Of a DNA stretch of 40,218 nucleotides, positions 1 through 8,535 are shown piece after piece. The notes beneath the pieces were generated by a model, which was not told where the DNA came from, searched no databases, and worked only from the letters and a program-made list of their open reading frames with translations. This DNA comes from Phycisphaera sp. TMED9 (lineage in GTDB: Bacteria; Planctomycetota; Phycisphaerae; Phycisphaerales; SM1A02), in assembly GCA_002167845.2 (NCBI GenBank), contig NHBO02000091.1, positions 1-40,218 on the forward strand, read 5' to 3'. The translations under genes and the position numbers were made by a program. Numbering within the stretch: the first letter of the stretch is position 1; the number at the start of each line of letters is the position of its first letter.

Positions 1-94
1 CGACCGATACCGCATTCAAACGCCCGCCGTGATTCATCGACCGTGATGAAGTCCGCTGGGAACCAGGAAAGGCGATCGAAAGGCTGGAGTTCAG

Positions 95-757
95 ATGTCG
101 AAGGAAGATCGCGTTCCGAAATCCGAGAACCCGGTTCAGGAAATCGGTGCCGAAGGCGTCGTTCATCAGGTCTTTCATGACGCCTATCGCGAGTCGAAGG
201 CGGCCTGGGTGACCGGCCGGCCGCAACCGGCGGTGATGACCGCGTTGTCGAGAGGTTGGTTCGATGCCGGGCCGCTGCTCGATCTCGGCTGTGGTACTGG
301 AGAGAACGCCGCGGCCATCGCGAAGGAACGGCCCGAACTGAGGATATTGGCGGTCGATGCGGTCCCGCAGGCCGTCGAGCATGCGAGAACGCTGATGTCA
401 GCGGCGGCGATCGATGAGCGTGTTCAAGTCGAGGTCGGAGATCTTCGTGCTTTCGAACCTTCGGAATCGTTCGGGACCGTCCTCGACGCCGGTGTGCTTC
501 ACGTGTTCTCCGATCATGACCGAACCGTCTATCTGGACATGATCGCTCGAGCGGTCCGGCCGGAAGGCACGGCGATCTTCATCGAATTCAGTGATGCGGA
601 GACTCGTCCTCGCGGGCCTCGGCGTCTCGCCCGCGAGGAAATCTGCTCCGTGGTGTCGGAAGCCGGTTTCGCGGTCGACTCGATCGAGGCGACCAGATAC
701 GAGACCACCGCCCATCCCGGGGGCGCCGCCGCATGGATGGTGAGGGCCATTCGCTGA
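95..757 (+). CDS. Class I SAM-dependent methyltransferase
   Basis: ORF with motif I LLDLGCGTGENAAAIA, then AVDAVPQAVEHAR and a DAGVLHVF segment. Confidence 0.85.
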   Translation: MSKEDRVPKSENPVQEIGAEGVVHQVFHDAYRESKAAWVTGRPQPAVMTALSRGWFDAGPLLDLGCGTGENAAAIAKERPELRILAVDAVPQAVEHARTLMSAAAIDERVQVEVGDLRAFEPSESFGTVLDAGVLHVFSDHDRTVYLDMIARAVRPEGTAIFIEFSDAETRPRGPRRLAREEICSVVSEAGFAVDSIEATRYETTAHPGGAAAWMVRAIR

Positions 758-853
758 TTTTCCGCGATCGGAACACGCCCCCGGCTGAATCGTTCGGCGT
801 TCAGGAGGCGAAAAGGGGATCGCACTGACCGTCCCCTGACATAGGATCAACGC

Positions 854-2320
854 ATGCCGAATCCCCTCCGAGCACTTGCAGTTCTCTCCTTCTCGATGTC
901 CCGTCGATGTTCGAACTTCCCGTTCTTCTCGCTGGTGGCGATGGTGGTTCTTCTCGGAGCGTGCAGCAATCGTCAGGTCAAGGTGGAGATGCAGGCCGGA
1001 ACGGAAGGCCCGGAGCGGATCTTCGAGACCAATCGGGCGGACCGAGACGAGATCGGGCGGCTGTCCGAAACCTATGAAGCCGCACCTTCGACGCGGGCGG
1101 GTGGCAAGGACGGCGTCCGCTTCGAAGGCGTGTTCGCGGAGCGTGACCTGCCCAGTGAGGTCGGAAATCGCAATGGGTGGTCGTCGCTGCCGGGAGCCTT
1201 TGGAACGTCCTATCTCTACGTCGAGCAGTTCGGAGCCGCGCGTGACGACTGGGGCGCCTTCCGGGACCGAATGAACGCGGGAGAACTCTGGATCCGCATG
1301 GCAATTCGATTCTTCGAGTCGCGCATCGAAGGTGAAGAAGCCCGGGCGGAGTGGAGACGAATCGCCAATGAGGAACTGCTCCCCGATGCGATGAGCGCTT
1401 TTCTCAGGTTCAACGCCGGTGGCTACGTTCAACAGGGCCAGCGAGTCGACACGCGTTTTCGTCCACCCGAGGAACGAGGTCCGCGAAGCGAGGACGAGTG
1501 GTTCCAGTTGCAGGTCTTCGCGCCGTTGGTCGCGTTCGCGGTGGAGCGCTCCTGGATCGAGCCGTGGGAGGCGCAGCTCGTTCTCCTGTCCGGCATCGAT
1601 GGATGGGTGTCGGCCGGCGAACGGGCGTGGTCTCGCAAGGAACTTGCGGATCCGATCGTGAAACGAACCGTTCAGAAGTTCGTCCCCGGGGCCGACCCCG
1701 GTGAGATCGGCCCGAGCAATCAGAAGTTGATCCTCACCGGGCTCTCCTTTCTGTGGTGGGTGAATACGTCCAAGGAGGCGGTCGAGGTCATGCTCTCCTC
1801 GCCCGCCATCACCGTCGCCGACAAGGAAAAACTACGGTCCGGCAATCGGTCGATCGATCTTCCGGGTCCCTTCGGCATTCCGATCGGCGGTGGTGAACAA
1901 CCATTGGAGAGCGAGGTGGTCCTGCGAACCGATGCGGCGCCGTTTCTGACCAACGGAAACTGGGACGAAAGCATGGGGACGGTGAGTTTCGGCACCCGGA
2001 TCTATCCAGCGGACCAACGCCGTCGCATGACGCCACCGGTCTTCCATGCGAGTTGGGCGGTTCCCGACGAGGGCGTTCAGACTTCGATCTTCGGCGAGGT
2101 CGTCTTCGTCGGCCAGGACCTCGGCGAGTGTGTCTTCTGGGAGCGAACGCTCGACGAAGAGACCTCGGCGGAGTGGACGGCGGCGGTCGAGGCGGCCAGA
2201 CTCGGGGCGTCGCCGATTCCGCTTCGCGAAATCCTTGATCGGCTGGAGGGTGAAACCGCGTCGGACCGGCCGGCCCCGACGGCACTTCGAAATGCCGTCT
2301 TTGAGGCGCCCGGCGCATGA
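854..2320 (+). CDS. Putative secreted lipoprotein of unknown function
   Basis: N-terminal hydrophobic segment followed by lipobox-like VVLLGAC; stop overlaps the next ATG by 4 bp (ATGA). Confidence 0.75.
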   Translation: MPNPLRALAVLSFSMSRRCSNFPFFSLVAMVVLLGACSNRQVKVEMQAGTEGPERIFETNRADRDEIGRLSETYEAAPSTRAGGKDGVRFEGVFAERDLPSEVGNRNGWSSLPGAFGTSYLYVEQFGAARDDWGAFRDRMNAGELWIRMAIRFFESRIEGEEARAEWRRIANEELLPDAMSAFLRFNAGGYVQQGQRVDTRFRPPEERGPRSEDEWFQLQVFAPLVAFAVERSWIEPWEAQLVLLSGIDGWVSAGERAWSRKELADPIVKRTVQKFVPGADPGEIGPSNQKLILTGLSFLWWVNTSKEAVEVMLSSPAITVADKEKLRSGNRSIDLPGPFGIPIGGGEQPLESEVVLRTDAAPFLTNGNWDESMGTVSFGTRIYPADQRRRMTPPVFHASWAVPDEGVQTSIFGEVVFVGQDLGECVFWERTLDEETSAEWTAAVEAARLGASPIPLREILDRLEGETASDRPAPTALRNAVFEAPGA

Positions 2321-4758
2321 TGTCGCGCCAGGAGATGCGGACTCATCGGCGGATGCGCCGGATTCGAGGAGTCTGGCTTCTCGCGTTGTCCGTCTTCCTG
2401 GTGTTTCCAGTGCTGGCGGTCGTCACGCCTCCCCGGGCCGCTGATGCCCCCGCCGAGATCGTCGAGATCGCGTCATCGGATCGCTCGGCATTCGCCGAAG
2501 TGGTGGACATCCATTGCCTCGAATGCCATCGGCGAGCCGACGACGAGGGCGGTCTCGATCTTCGGGAACTGGCCAGGGCCGACAAGATCGCATCCGCCGA
2601 CCCGGCCCTTCTGCTTGCGGTACGAGATCGACTGCGGGCCCGCGACATGCCGCCCCGAAAACCCGCCGTTGATGCGAACCGGAGTCTCGGGCCACCGACC
2701 GAGGCCGAGTATCAGCACGGTGTCGGCGTCCTCGGGGAGTTGCTCGCGTTTCAGGCGACGGGTGCAGGCGTTCCCGGCGTGGTCCTGAGGCGGTTGAACC
2801 GGTTCGAGGTCGCCAATGCGATCGAGGACGTGTTCGAGATCACCGTCGATGTGTCATCACTCCCGGCCGACGACGTCGGTCATGGGTTCGACCATCTTGG
2901 CGAGGTGCTCGCGACCTCGCCGTTGCTCTTCGAAAAGATCGTGGATCTCGCGGAGTCCGTGGCTCGGCGTTCGATCTTCGATGCCGATACCGATCTCCCC
3001 GACATCCAGCGCATTGCCGCCCGAGCGCTCGACGGTGGCCGGGCGATGCGAGGGGGTCGATGGCTGTCGACCCGCGGCGAGATCTCCGGTCAGGTCCAGC
3101 TTTCTCGACCCGGGCGCTATCGAGCGGAGTTCGATCTCGCCGGGCAGCAGGCGGGCCCCGATCCGGTGCGGTTCGAACTTCGACTGGATGGAATCGCCAT
3201 CGAGCGGGTGGAGGTACCCGAGTCGCCCTCGAACCCGGCCACCCACGTCTTCGAGTTCGAGCACGTGGGACATGCCGCGAGGCTGTCCGCGTTCTTTCTC
3301 AACGACTACTACCGGAAGAACGACCCGGATCCGAAGAATCGGGATCGAAACGCGATGGTCGCCGAGATTCGGTTGGTGGGTCCGCTTGATGCGGGGGAAC
3401 CCAGTCGGATGCAACGGGCGCTTGAGGCGAGGATGAATCGAGGCGGTCGCCGCACGGGACTGGCACGAGCGGCGCGATGGCTTCTGGAGCGGTGCTGGAG
3501 TCGGCCGATCGAATCGGAGGAAGCCCTGGCGGTCGCTGATGTGGCCCTTGGTTCCGTCGGGTCCGATCAAGACGACGGCGGTGACGCCAAGGCTCACTTG
3601 ATGCAGGCGTTGATCGTCTACGCCATCGCCAGTCCGGAGTTTCTTTTCCGAATCGAACGTCCGCAAGCCGATGCGGAATTCGCCGATGACGAGTCGATCC
3701 CGCTCGATGGTCACTCCGTGGCCGGTCGACTGGCGGCCTTCTTGACGGCCAGCATCCCCGATGAAGCCTTGCTCGATTCGGCCAGAGGGGGTCGGCTTGA
3801 TTCGAGGCGTGGCATCCTTCGGGAGGTGGATCGTCTCCTTCGTCAAGGAGGCGCGCGGTCGTTGGCCGAGCGATTCGCGACCCAGTGGCTGCACGTGGAA
3901 GGGTTGGAGCGACTCGAGCCGGACCCTGCGAGGTTCGGGGACATCTCCGTCGCATTGCTCGCCGACATGAGGGAAGAGACGATTCGCGTCTTCGAGGAAC
4001 TCGTCGAACAGGACCGGAGCATCCCGTCCTTGTTTCAGGACTCGACTTCCTGGTGGTCTCCCGCGCTGGCGACTCATTACGGACTCGATCCGATCGAACT
4101 GGACCTCAGGCCTTCAGGATTCAGCAGAGTGGATCTGTCAGAGGTCGGATTCCCACAAGCCGACCTGGGGATCCTCCGTCATGCGAGCGTGCTCTCGGTC
4201 ACGAGCAACCCGACCCGAACCTCTCCCGTGAAGCGAGGAAAATGGGTGATGGAGTCGTTGTTGGACTGCCCACCACCACCACCACCGCCCGGGGTGGCGC
4301 AACTGCCGGACGACCTCGCCTCGGAGAAGGAGGCGCAATCGCTCCGAGAGATCCTTGAAGCCCATCGAAGGGATCCGGACTGCGCGTCCTGTCATCTTCG
4401 CATGGATGCGCTCGGATTCGCGTTGGAGCCGCTCGATGCGGTGGGTCGTTGGCGAGTGGAAGAGGAAGGACGTCCGATCGATGCGGCCGCCACGTTGCCG
4501 GACGGCAGACGCATCGATGGGCCTCGCGGACTCCGGGACGTTCTCGTGCAAGACCCGGCGTTGCTTCGTTCGTTCGCAAAGCACTTGCTGATCTACGCGC
4601 TCGGTCGAGGCCTCGAGTGGCGGGACGAGCCGCTGCTCGATGGTCTGGCCGCCGAGCTGCAGGCTCGGCCGACGGTCCGGGCCGCGATCGACTTCATCGT
4701 GGTCAGCGACGCGTTTCGTCGAATGCCCCGCTCCGTGGGCAATGAGCAGCCCGACTGA
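2317..4758 (+). CDS. DUF1592/DUF1588/DUF1585-type planctomycete cytochrome c protein
   Basis: CLECH and CASCH heme motifs; RRLNRFEVANAIEDVF (DUF1587-like); FATQWLHVEGL (DUF1592-like); TSNPTRTSPVKRGKWVMESLLDCPPPPPPPGV (DUF1588-like). Confidence 0.9.
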   Translation: MMSRQEMRTHRRMRRIRGVWLLALSVFLVFPVLAVVTPPRAADAPAEIVEIASSDRSAFAEVVDIHCLECHRRADDEGGLDLRELARADKIASADPALLLAVRDRLRARDMPPRKPAVDANRSLGPPTEAEYQHGVGVLGELLAFQATGAGVPGVVLRRLNRFEVANAIEDVFEITVDVSSLPADDVGHGFDHLGEVLATSPLLFEKIVDLAESVARRSIFDADTDLPDIQRIAARALDGGRAMRGGRWLSTRGEISGQVQLSRPGRYRAEFDLAGQQAGPDPVRFELRLDGIAIERVEVPESPSNPATHVFEFEHVGHAARLSAFFLNDYYRKNDPDPKNRDRNAMVAEIRLVGPLDAGEPSRMQRALEARMNRGGRRTGLARAARWLLERCWSRPIESEEALAVADVALGSVGSDQDDGGDAKAHLMQALIVYAIASPEFLFRIERPQADAEFADDESIPLDGHSVAGRLAAFLTASIPDEALLDSARGGRLDSRRGILREVDRLLRQGGARSLAERFATQWLHVEGLERLEPDPARFGDISVALLADMREETIRVFEELVEQDRSIPSLFQDSTSWWSPALATHYGLDPIELDLRPSGFSRVDLSEVGFPQADLGILRHASVLSVTSNPTRTSPVKRGKWVMESLLDCPPPPPPPGVAQLPDDLASEKEAQSLREILEAHRRDPDCASCHLRMDALGFALEPLDAVGRWRVEEEGRPIDAAATLPDGRRIDGPRGLRDVLVQDPALLRSFAKHLLIYALGRGLEWRDEPLLDGLAAELQARPTVRAAIDFIVVSDAFRRMPRSVGNEQPD

Positions 4759-4868
4759 ATGCCGTGCAGGTCGATCAGCCGTGGTGATCGGCGACTTCGT
4801 CATTGCCTCGTGCGAATCGGGTCGATACTGTCGGGGTAAGGCCCGATTCCCAGACGGAGATTCACCAG

Positions 4869-6233
4869 ATGGCGAAGACGCTTCATCGACGAACGGTTCT
4901 CCGTGGTATCGGGACCGCCATCGCGCTCCCCTGGCTCGAAGCGATGTCCCCCGGGACGATCACTCGGGCTGCTCGAGCCGCCGCTCGAAGCACCAAGCCC
5001 ACTCGCCTCGCATTTCTCTTCGTTCCGAATGGAGTCCATGCGCCCGAGTGGCTTCCGTCCCCGGGAACACCCGGAGCATCCGCCATGCCGGTGGACTTGC
5101 CACCGCTGCTCCGTCCACTCGATCGGGTTCGTGAGCACATCACGCTCCACAGCGGGCTCTCTCATCGAAATGCGACGGCGCTCGGTGATGGCCCGGGTGA
5201 TCACGCTCGAAGCGCGGCGTGCTTTCTGACCGGAACCCATCCTCGGAAGACCGCGGGAAGTGACATCGTCAACGGAGTTTCCATCGATCAGGCGGTCGCC
5301 GCCGGCAATCGAGGCCGCACCAGATTCGACAGTCTGGAGCTCGGGTGTGATCCGACCCTCACCGCGGGCAACTGCGACTCTGGATACTCCTGCGCCTACA
5401 GCGCCAACATCGCGTGGCGATCACCAAGAACGCCGGTGGCGAAGGAGACGAATCCTCGGGCGGTCTTTGAACGGCTCTTCATGGCGGGTCCGCTGGGTGA
5501 GTCGAAGGAGGCAAGGACTCGTCGTTTGAGCCGCCGCCAGAGCATCCTTGATGCCGTACGCAGTGATGCCGTCCGGCTGTCCAGAGATCTCGGCGGACGC
5601 GACCGCGCGAAACTCGAAGAGTATCTGGATGGCGCGAGAGAACTCGAGCGCCGCATCGAGCAGGTCGAACGTTCGGAGCAGGACTCATCCGATTGGGGAA
5701 TCGAGCATCTCCCGGACGGCGTTCCCGGTGACTACGGGGAACACCTTTCCTTGATGGGTGATCTGATGACGCTGGCGTTTCGTCTCGACCTGACCCGCGT
5801 CTGCACGTTCATGTGGGCCAATGAAGGGTCCAACCGGACCTTCCCGATGGTCGACGTCCGAGCAGGGCATCATCACTTGTCACACCACGCCGGCGACGAG
5901 GCGAAGATCGACTCGATTCGGCGCATCAACCTCTGGCAGAACGAGCGATTCGCGGATCTGGTATCGCGTCTGGCGGCGGTGGAGGGTGAAGACGGCGGGT
6001 CTCTTCTGGACGACACGCTCGTTCTCTACGGTGGTGCCATTTCTGACGGCAATCGTCATAACCACCATGATCTTCCGATCGTGGTCGCCGGTGGTGGTGG
6101 AGCGGCGAGGCCTGGTCGGCTCATCTCGCACGCGCCACGGACGCCTCTCTGCAATCTCTACCAGTCGATGGCATCGGCCGCCGGCACGCCGATGGGAAGC
6201 TTCGGCGATTCCAACGGCTCCGCGATGCTCTGA
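4869..6233 (+). CDS. DUF1552 domain-containing protein, Tat-type signal
   Basis: The track ORF opens at TTG 4803; ATG 4869 gives MAKTLHRRTVLRGIGTAIALPWLEAM, a Tat-like leader followed by FLFVPNGVHAPEWLP, typical of DUF1552. Confidence 0.88.
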   Translation: MAKTLHRRTVLRGIGTAIALPWLEAMSPGTITRAARAAARSTKPTRLAFLFVPNGVHAPEWLPSPGTPGASAMPVDLPPLLRPLDRVREHITLHSGLSHRNATALGDGPGDHARSAACFLTGTHPRKTAGSDIVNGVSIDQAVAAGNRGRTRFDSLELGCDPTLTAGNCDSGYSCAYSANIAWRSPRTPVAKETNPRAVFERLFMAGPLGESKEARTRRLSRRQSILDAVRSDAVRLSRDLGGRDRAKLEEYLDGARELERRIEQVERSEQDSSDWGIEHLPDGVPGDYGEHLSLMGDLMTLAFRLDLTRVCTFMWANEGSNRTFPMVDVRAGHHHLSHHAGDEAKIDSIRRINLWQNERFADLVSRLAAVEGEDGGSLLDDTLVLYGGAISDGNRHNHHDLPIVVAGGGGAARPGRLISHAPRTPLCNLYQSMASAAGTPMGSFGDSNGSAML

Positions 6234-6270
6234 TGCTCTGAAGTCACCGAGGTCGTGGATGGCCTTCGAT

Positions 6271-6861
6271 TCAGATCGGCTTGAGAAGGACTTTGGCACC
6301 CAGATCTGCGATCTCGTCCACGTAGTTGGACGCGGGGCCGGGGATCCTGCCCAGGTGGATGTCTGACGGAGGTCCGAGCAGCAATCCGCGGAACGCGGAG
6401 AAGCTCGCTTCCGTGAGATTGATGGTGTATCCCTCGGGCGGCGTGATGTTCCTCAAACATGAGGCGCACAATTCGGAGTTGGCATTGAGGGCGGCGTTCT
6501 CGGTCGGGATCACGGGGGGGAACGTGAGCAGGACGAACGCGAAAGCGTTCGGCCGTTCGTCGTAGAAGCGGTAGCTCGCCGCCACCCAGGAATGGATGAA
6601 TTGAATCGGATCCGTCTCCCTCGCGGCGGATTCGCGGCGGGTCTCGGCCAACTCGAGCACGAGGCTCACGAAGACCTCCTCCTGCATCGCATTCTTGTTT
6701 TCGAAGTGGTGGTAGAGCACGGCTTCGTTGCAGCCGGCCTCGCGAGCGATCGCTCGAACGCTTGCGTTCTCCATGCCGTCAGTTCCCACAACCTTGATCA
6801 TGGCGTCCATCAGCCGTTGTTTCGTGCGGATGCGGGTGGGGGAATTGCTGGGTTGAGTCAT
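6271..6861 (-). CDS. TetR/AcrR family transcriptional regulator
   Basis: TetR N-terminal HTH: TKQRLMDAMIKVVGTDGMENASVRAIAREAGCNEAVLYHHFENKNAM. Confidence 0.92.
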   Translation of the reverse strand: MTQPSNSPTRIRTKQRLMDAMIKVVGTDGMENASVRAIAREAGCNEAVLYHHFENKNAMQEEVFVSLVLELAETRRESAARETDPIQFIHSWVAASYRFYDERPNAFAFVLLTFPPVIPTENAALNANSELCASCLRNITPPEGYTINLTEASFSAFRGLLLGPPSDIHLGRIPGPASNYVDEIADLGAKVLLKPI

Positions 6862-7051
6862 CGGAGGTCATTCTCGGGGAGGAAGAGGTTTCAGGGGCTG
6901 GTCGGTCGCGGGGGACGGGTCCGGGGGCGATCCCTCTTATTCGCTTCGCGATCCGGATGGTTTCAGGGTCAAAAATCGTCCAGAAAACACGCTTTTTTGG
7001 CGTCTGCGGGGAGATAAGTCTCTGAATCAGGCGGTTTTTGGCGGATTCAAC

Positions 7052-7079
7052 TTTACAGAGGCATGACGGGGAATATTAT
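7052..7079 (+). promoter_or_regulatory. Putative sigma70-like promoter (TTTACA-N16-TATTAT)
   Basis: TTTACA at 7052-7057 and TATTAT at 7074-7079 in the intergenic gap; faces an intrinsic terminator ~100 nt downstream. Confidence 0.5.
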
Positions 7080-7085
7080 TCTTCG

Positions 7086-7216
7086 GTCAGGGTTAGGTTT
7101 GACCCCCTGATGCCCCAACTTTTCGACTCTTTCGTCCGGGGTCTTAGTCGGCGTTTCGACTCTTGCTGAGGCCCCTTTCAGAACTCTCTCGGAAGTCCGA
7201 GAGAGTTCTATTTTTT
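7086..7216 (+). ncRNA. Candidate small RNA or structured leader (unclassified)
   Basis: Promoter-like element upstream; hairpin TCAGGG/CCCTGA (7087-7092/7105-7110); 10-bp stem with two GU wobbles GGGGUCUUAG/CUGAGGCCCC (7138-7147/7166-7175); 14-bp perfect terminator stem plus T-run; no credible CDS on this strand in the interval. Confidence 0.45.
7180..7216 (+). terminator. Intrinsic terminator
   Basis: AGAACTCTCTCGGA (7180-7193) AG TCCGAGAGAGTTCT (7196-7209) followed by ATTTTTT. Confidence 0.85.
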
Positions 7217-7304
7217 GTCGGCGAGTCGACTTCCTGGTCGTGGCCAACTTGAAAATGGGCGTCGTTCTCCACGAGTGATGCCGACATTCGCCGATGGAAT
7301 GCGA

Positions 7305-8462
7305 ATGAAGCAGGTCGATGTGATCGTTCTCGGGCTCGGCGGGATGGGCGCGTCCGCGATGGCGTCGCTTGCGGGCCGCGGGGTCGAGGTCCTTGGAATC
7401 GACCAGGAGCCGGGACCGCACGCCCGGGGGAGTTCTCACGGAGGAAGCCGGATCATCCGGCGGGCGTACTTCGAGCACCCCGATTACGTCCCGCTTCTCA
7501 ACGAGTCGTTCGAGGGGTGGGAACGGTTGGAACAATCGTCGGGTTCGTCGCTTCTTCATCGAACCGGAGTGCTTCTGGTCGGTCCGTCCAGTTCGTCGAT
7601 CCTTGGGGCATCGCGAGTCAGCGCTGAAGATCACGGGGTTCCGGTCGAGTGGCTCGATCCGAATCGCATGCGGGATCGATTCCCCCAGTTTTCGCCGGCT
7701 TCGGAATGGTCCGGCCTGTTCGAGCCCGGTGGTGGGATCCTCAATCCGGAGGCCGGCGTCCGGGCGCATCTCGATGTCGCTCAACGCGCGGGGGCGTCGA
7801 TCCGAAGACCGGAGAAGGTGCTCTCGATCGACGGGGACGACGATTTCGCCGTGGTGAGGACGGGCCGGGAGGAGATTCGGACGCGGCGGCTCATCATTGC
7901 CGCCGGGGCATGGACCGCTCCGCTGCTCGGTGATCATTTCGGGGTGCCGCTGATCCCGCATCGGAAGGCGATGGTCTGGTTCGAGGCGGCTGATTCCGCA
8001 GCCTGCTCATCCAGCCGAATGCCGGCGTGGCTCATCGACGATGGCGACCCCGCGGGCAACTATTACGGGGTTCCGACCTGGCCGGGGCAGCCGCCCCCGG
8101 GCGGCGTGAAAGTCGGTTTTCACGGCTTCGGGACCGTGGTGGACCCCGATGATCCGGGTGAGATCCCGGCCGACGTGGTGGAGCGATTCGCGGCGGATCT
8201 CGCGACCCGGATGCCGGGCGTTCTGGGTCGGCCGGTCGCGGCCCGTTCGTGTCTCTACACCATGAGCCCGGACCAGAATTTCGTGATCGATCATCTGCCG
8301 GGACGTCGTTCGATGGTCGTCGTGGCCGGGTTCAGCGGTCATGGGTACAAATTCGCGCCGGTCGTCGGGGAGATCGCCGCCGATCTGGCGATCGACGGAA
8401 ACACCCTCCGCCCGGCCGGGTTTCTCGGTCTTGCCAGATTTGGAACCGGAGCGGAGTCCTGA
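7305..8462 (+). CDS. FAD-dependent oxidoreductase, monomeric sarcosine oxidase / N-methyl-L-tryptophan oxidase family
   Basis: MKQVDVIVLGLGGMGASAMASLAGRGVEVLGIDQ Rossmann motif, then GPHARGSSHGGSRIIRRAYFEHPDYVPL, characteristic of the SoxA/SolA family. Track ORF starts at TTG 7215; ATG 7278 is an alternative start. Confidence 0.88.
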   Translation: MKQVDVIVLGLGGMGASAMASLAGRGVEVLGIDQEPGPHARGSSHGGSRIIRRAYFEHPDYVPLLNESFEGWERLEQSSGSSLLHRTGVLLVGPSSSSILGASRVSAEDHGVPVEWLDPNRMRDRFPQFSPASEWSGLFEPGGGILNPEAGVRAHLDVAQRAGASIRRPEKVLSIDGDDDFAVVRTGREEIRTRRLIIAAGAWTAPLLGDHFGVPLIPHRKAMVWFEAADSAACSSSRMPAWLIDDGDPAGNYYGVPTWPGQPPPGGVKVGFHGFGTVVDPDDPGEIPADVVERFAADLATRMPGVLGRPVAARSCLYTMSPDQNFVIDHLPGRRSMVVVAGFSGHGYKFAPVVGEIAADLAIDGNTLRPAGFLGLARFGTGAES

Positions 8463-8535
8463 TTCCGCTATTTTAGCAATCGACCTCTCCGCCCAGTGAT
8501 ACGTCGGGCCATCATTCGCATCGGAACTGCCACCC

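Noticed and set aside
398-1432. Long minus-strand ORF (344 aa) opposite the methyltransferase and lipoprotein genes
   Set aside because: Shadow ORF in high-GC DNA; Arg/Pro/His-rich, no recognisable motif, overlaps well-supported genes.
2857-4077. 406-aa antisense ORF within the DUF1592 gene
   Set aside because: Antisense shadow of a clearly conserved coding frame; no domain signature.
4267-4290. CCACCACCACC microsatellite-like run
   Set aside because: Encodes the Pro-rich CPPPPPPPGV motif expected in DUF1588-type proteins.
7053-7961. 302-aa minus-strand ORF over the oxidase gene and sRNA candidate
   Set aside because: Low-complexity Arg/Pro-rich translation, antisense to a conserved oxidase; no start context.
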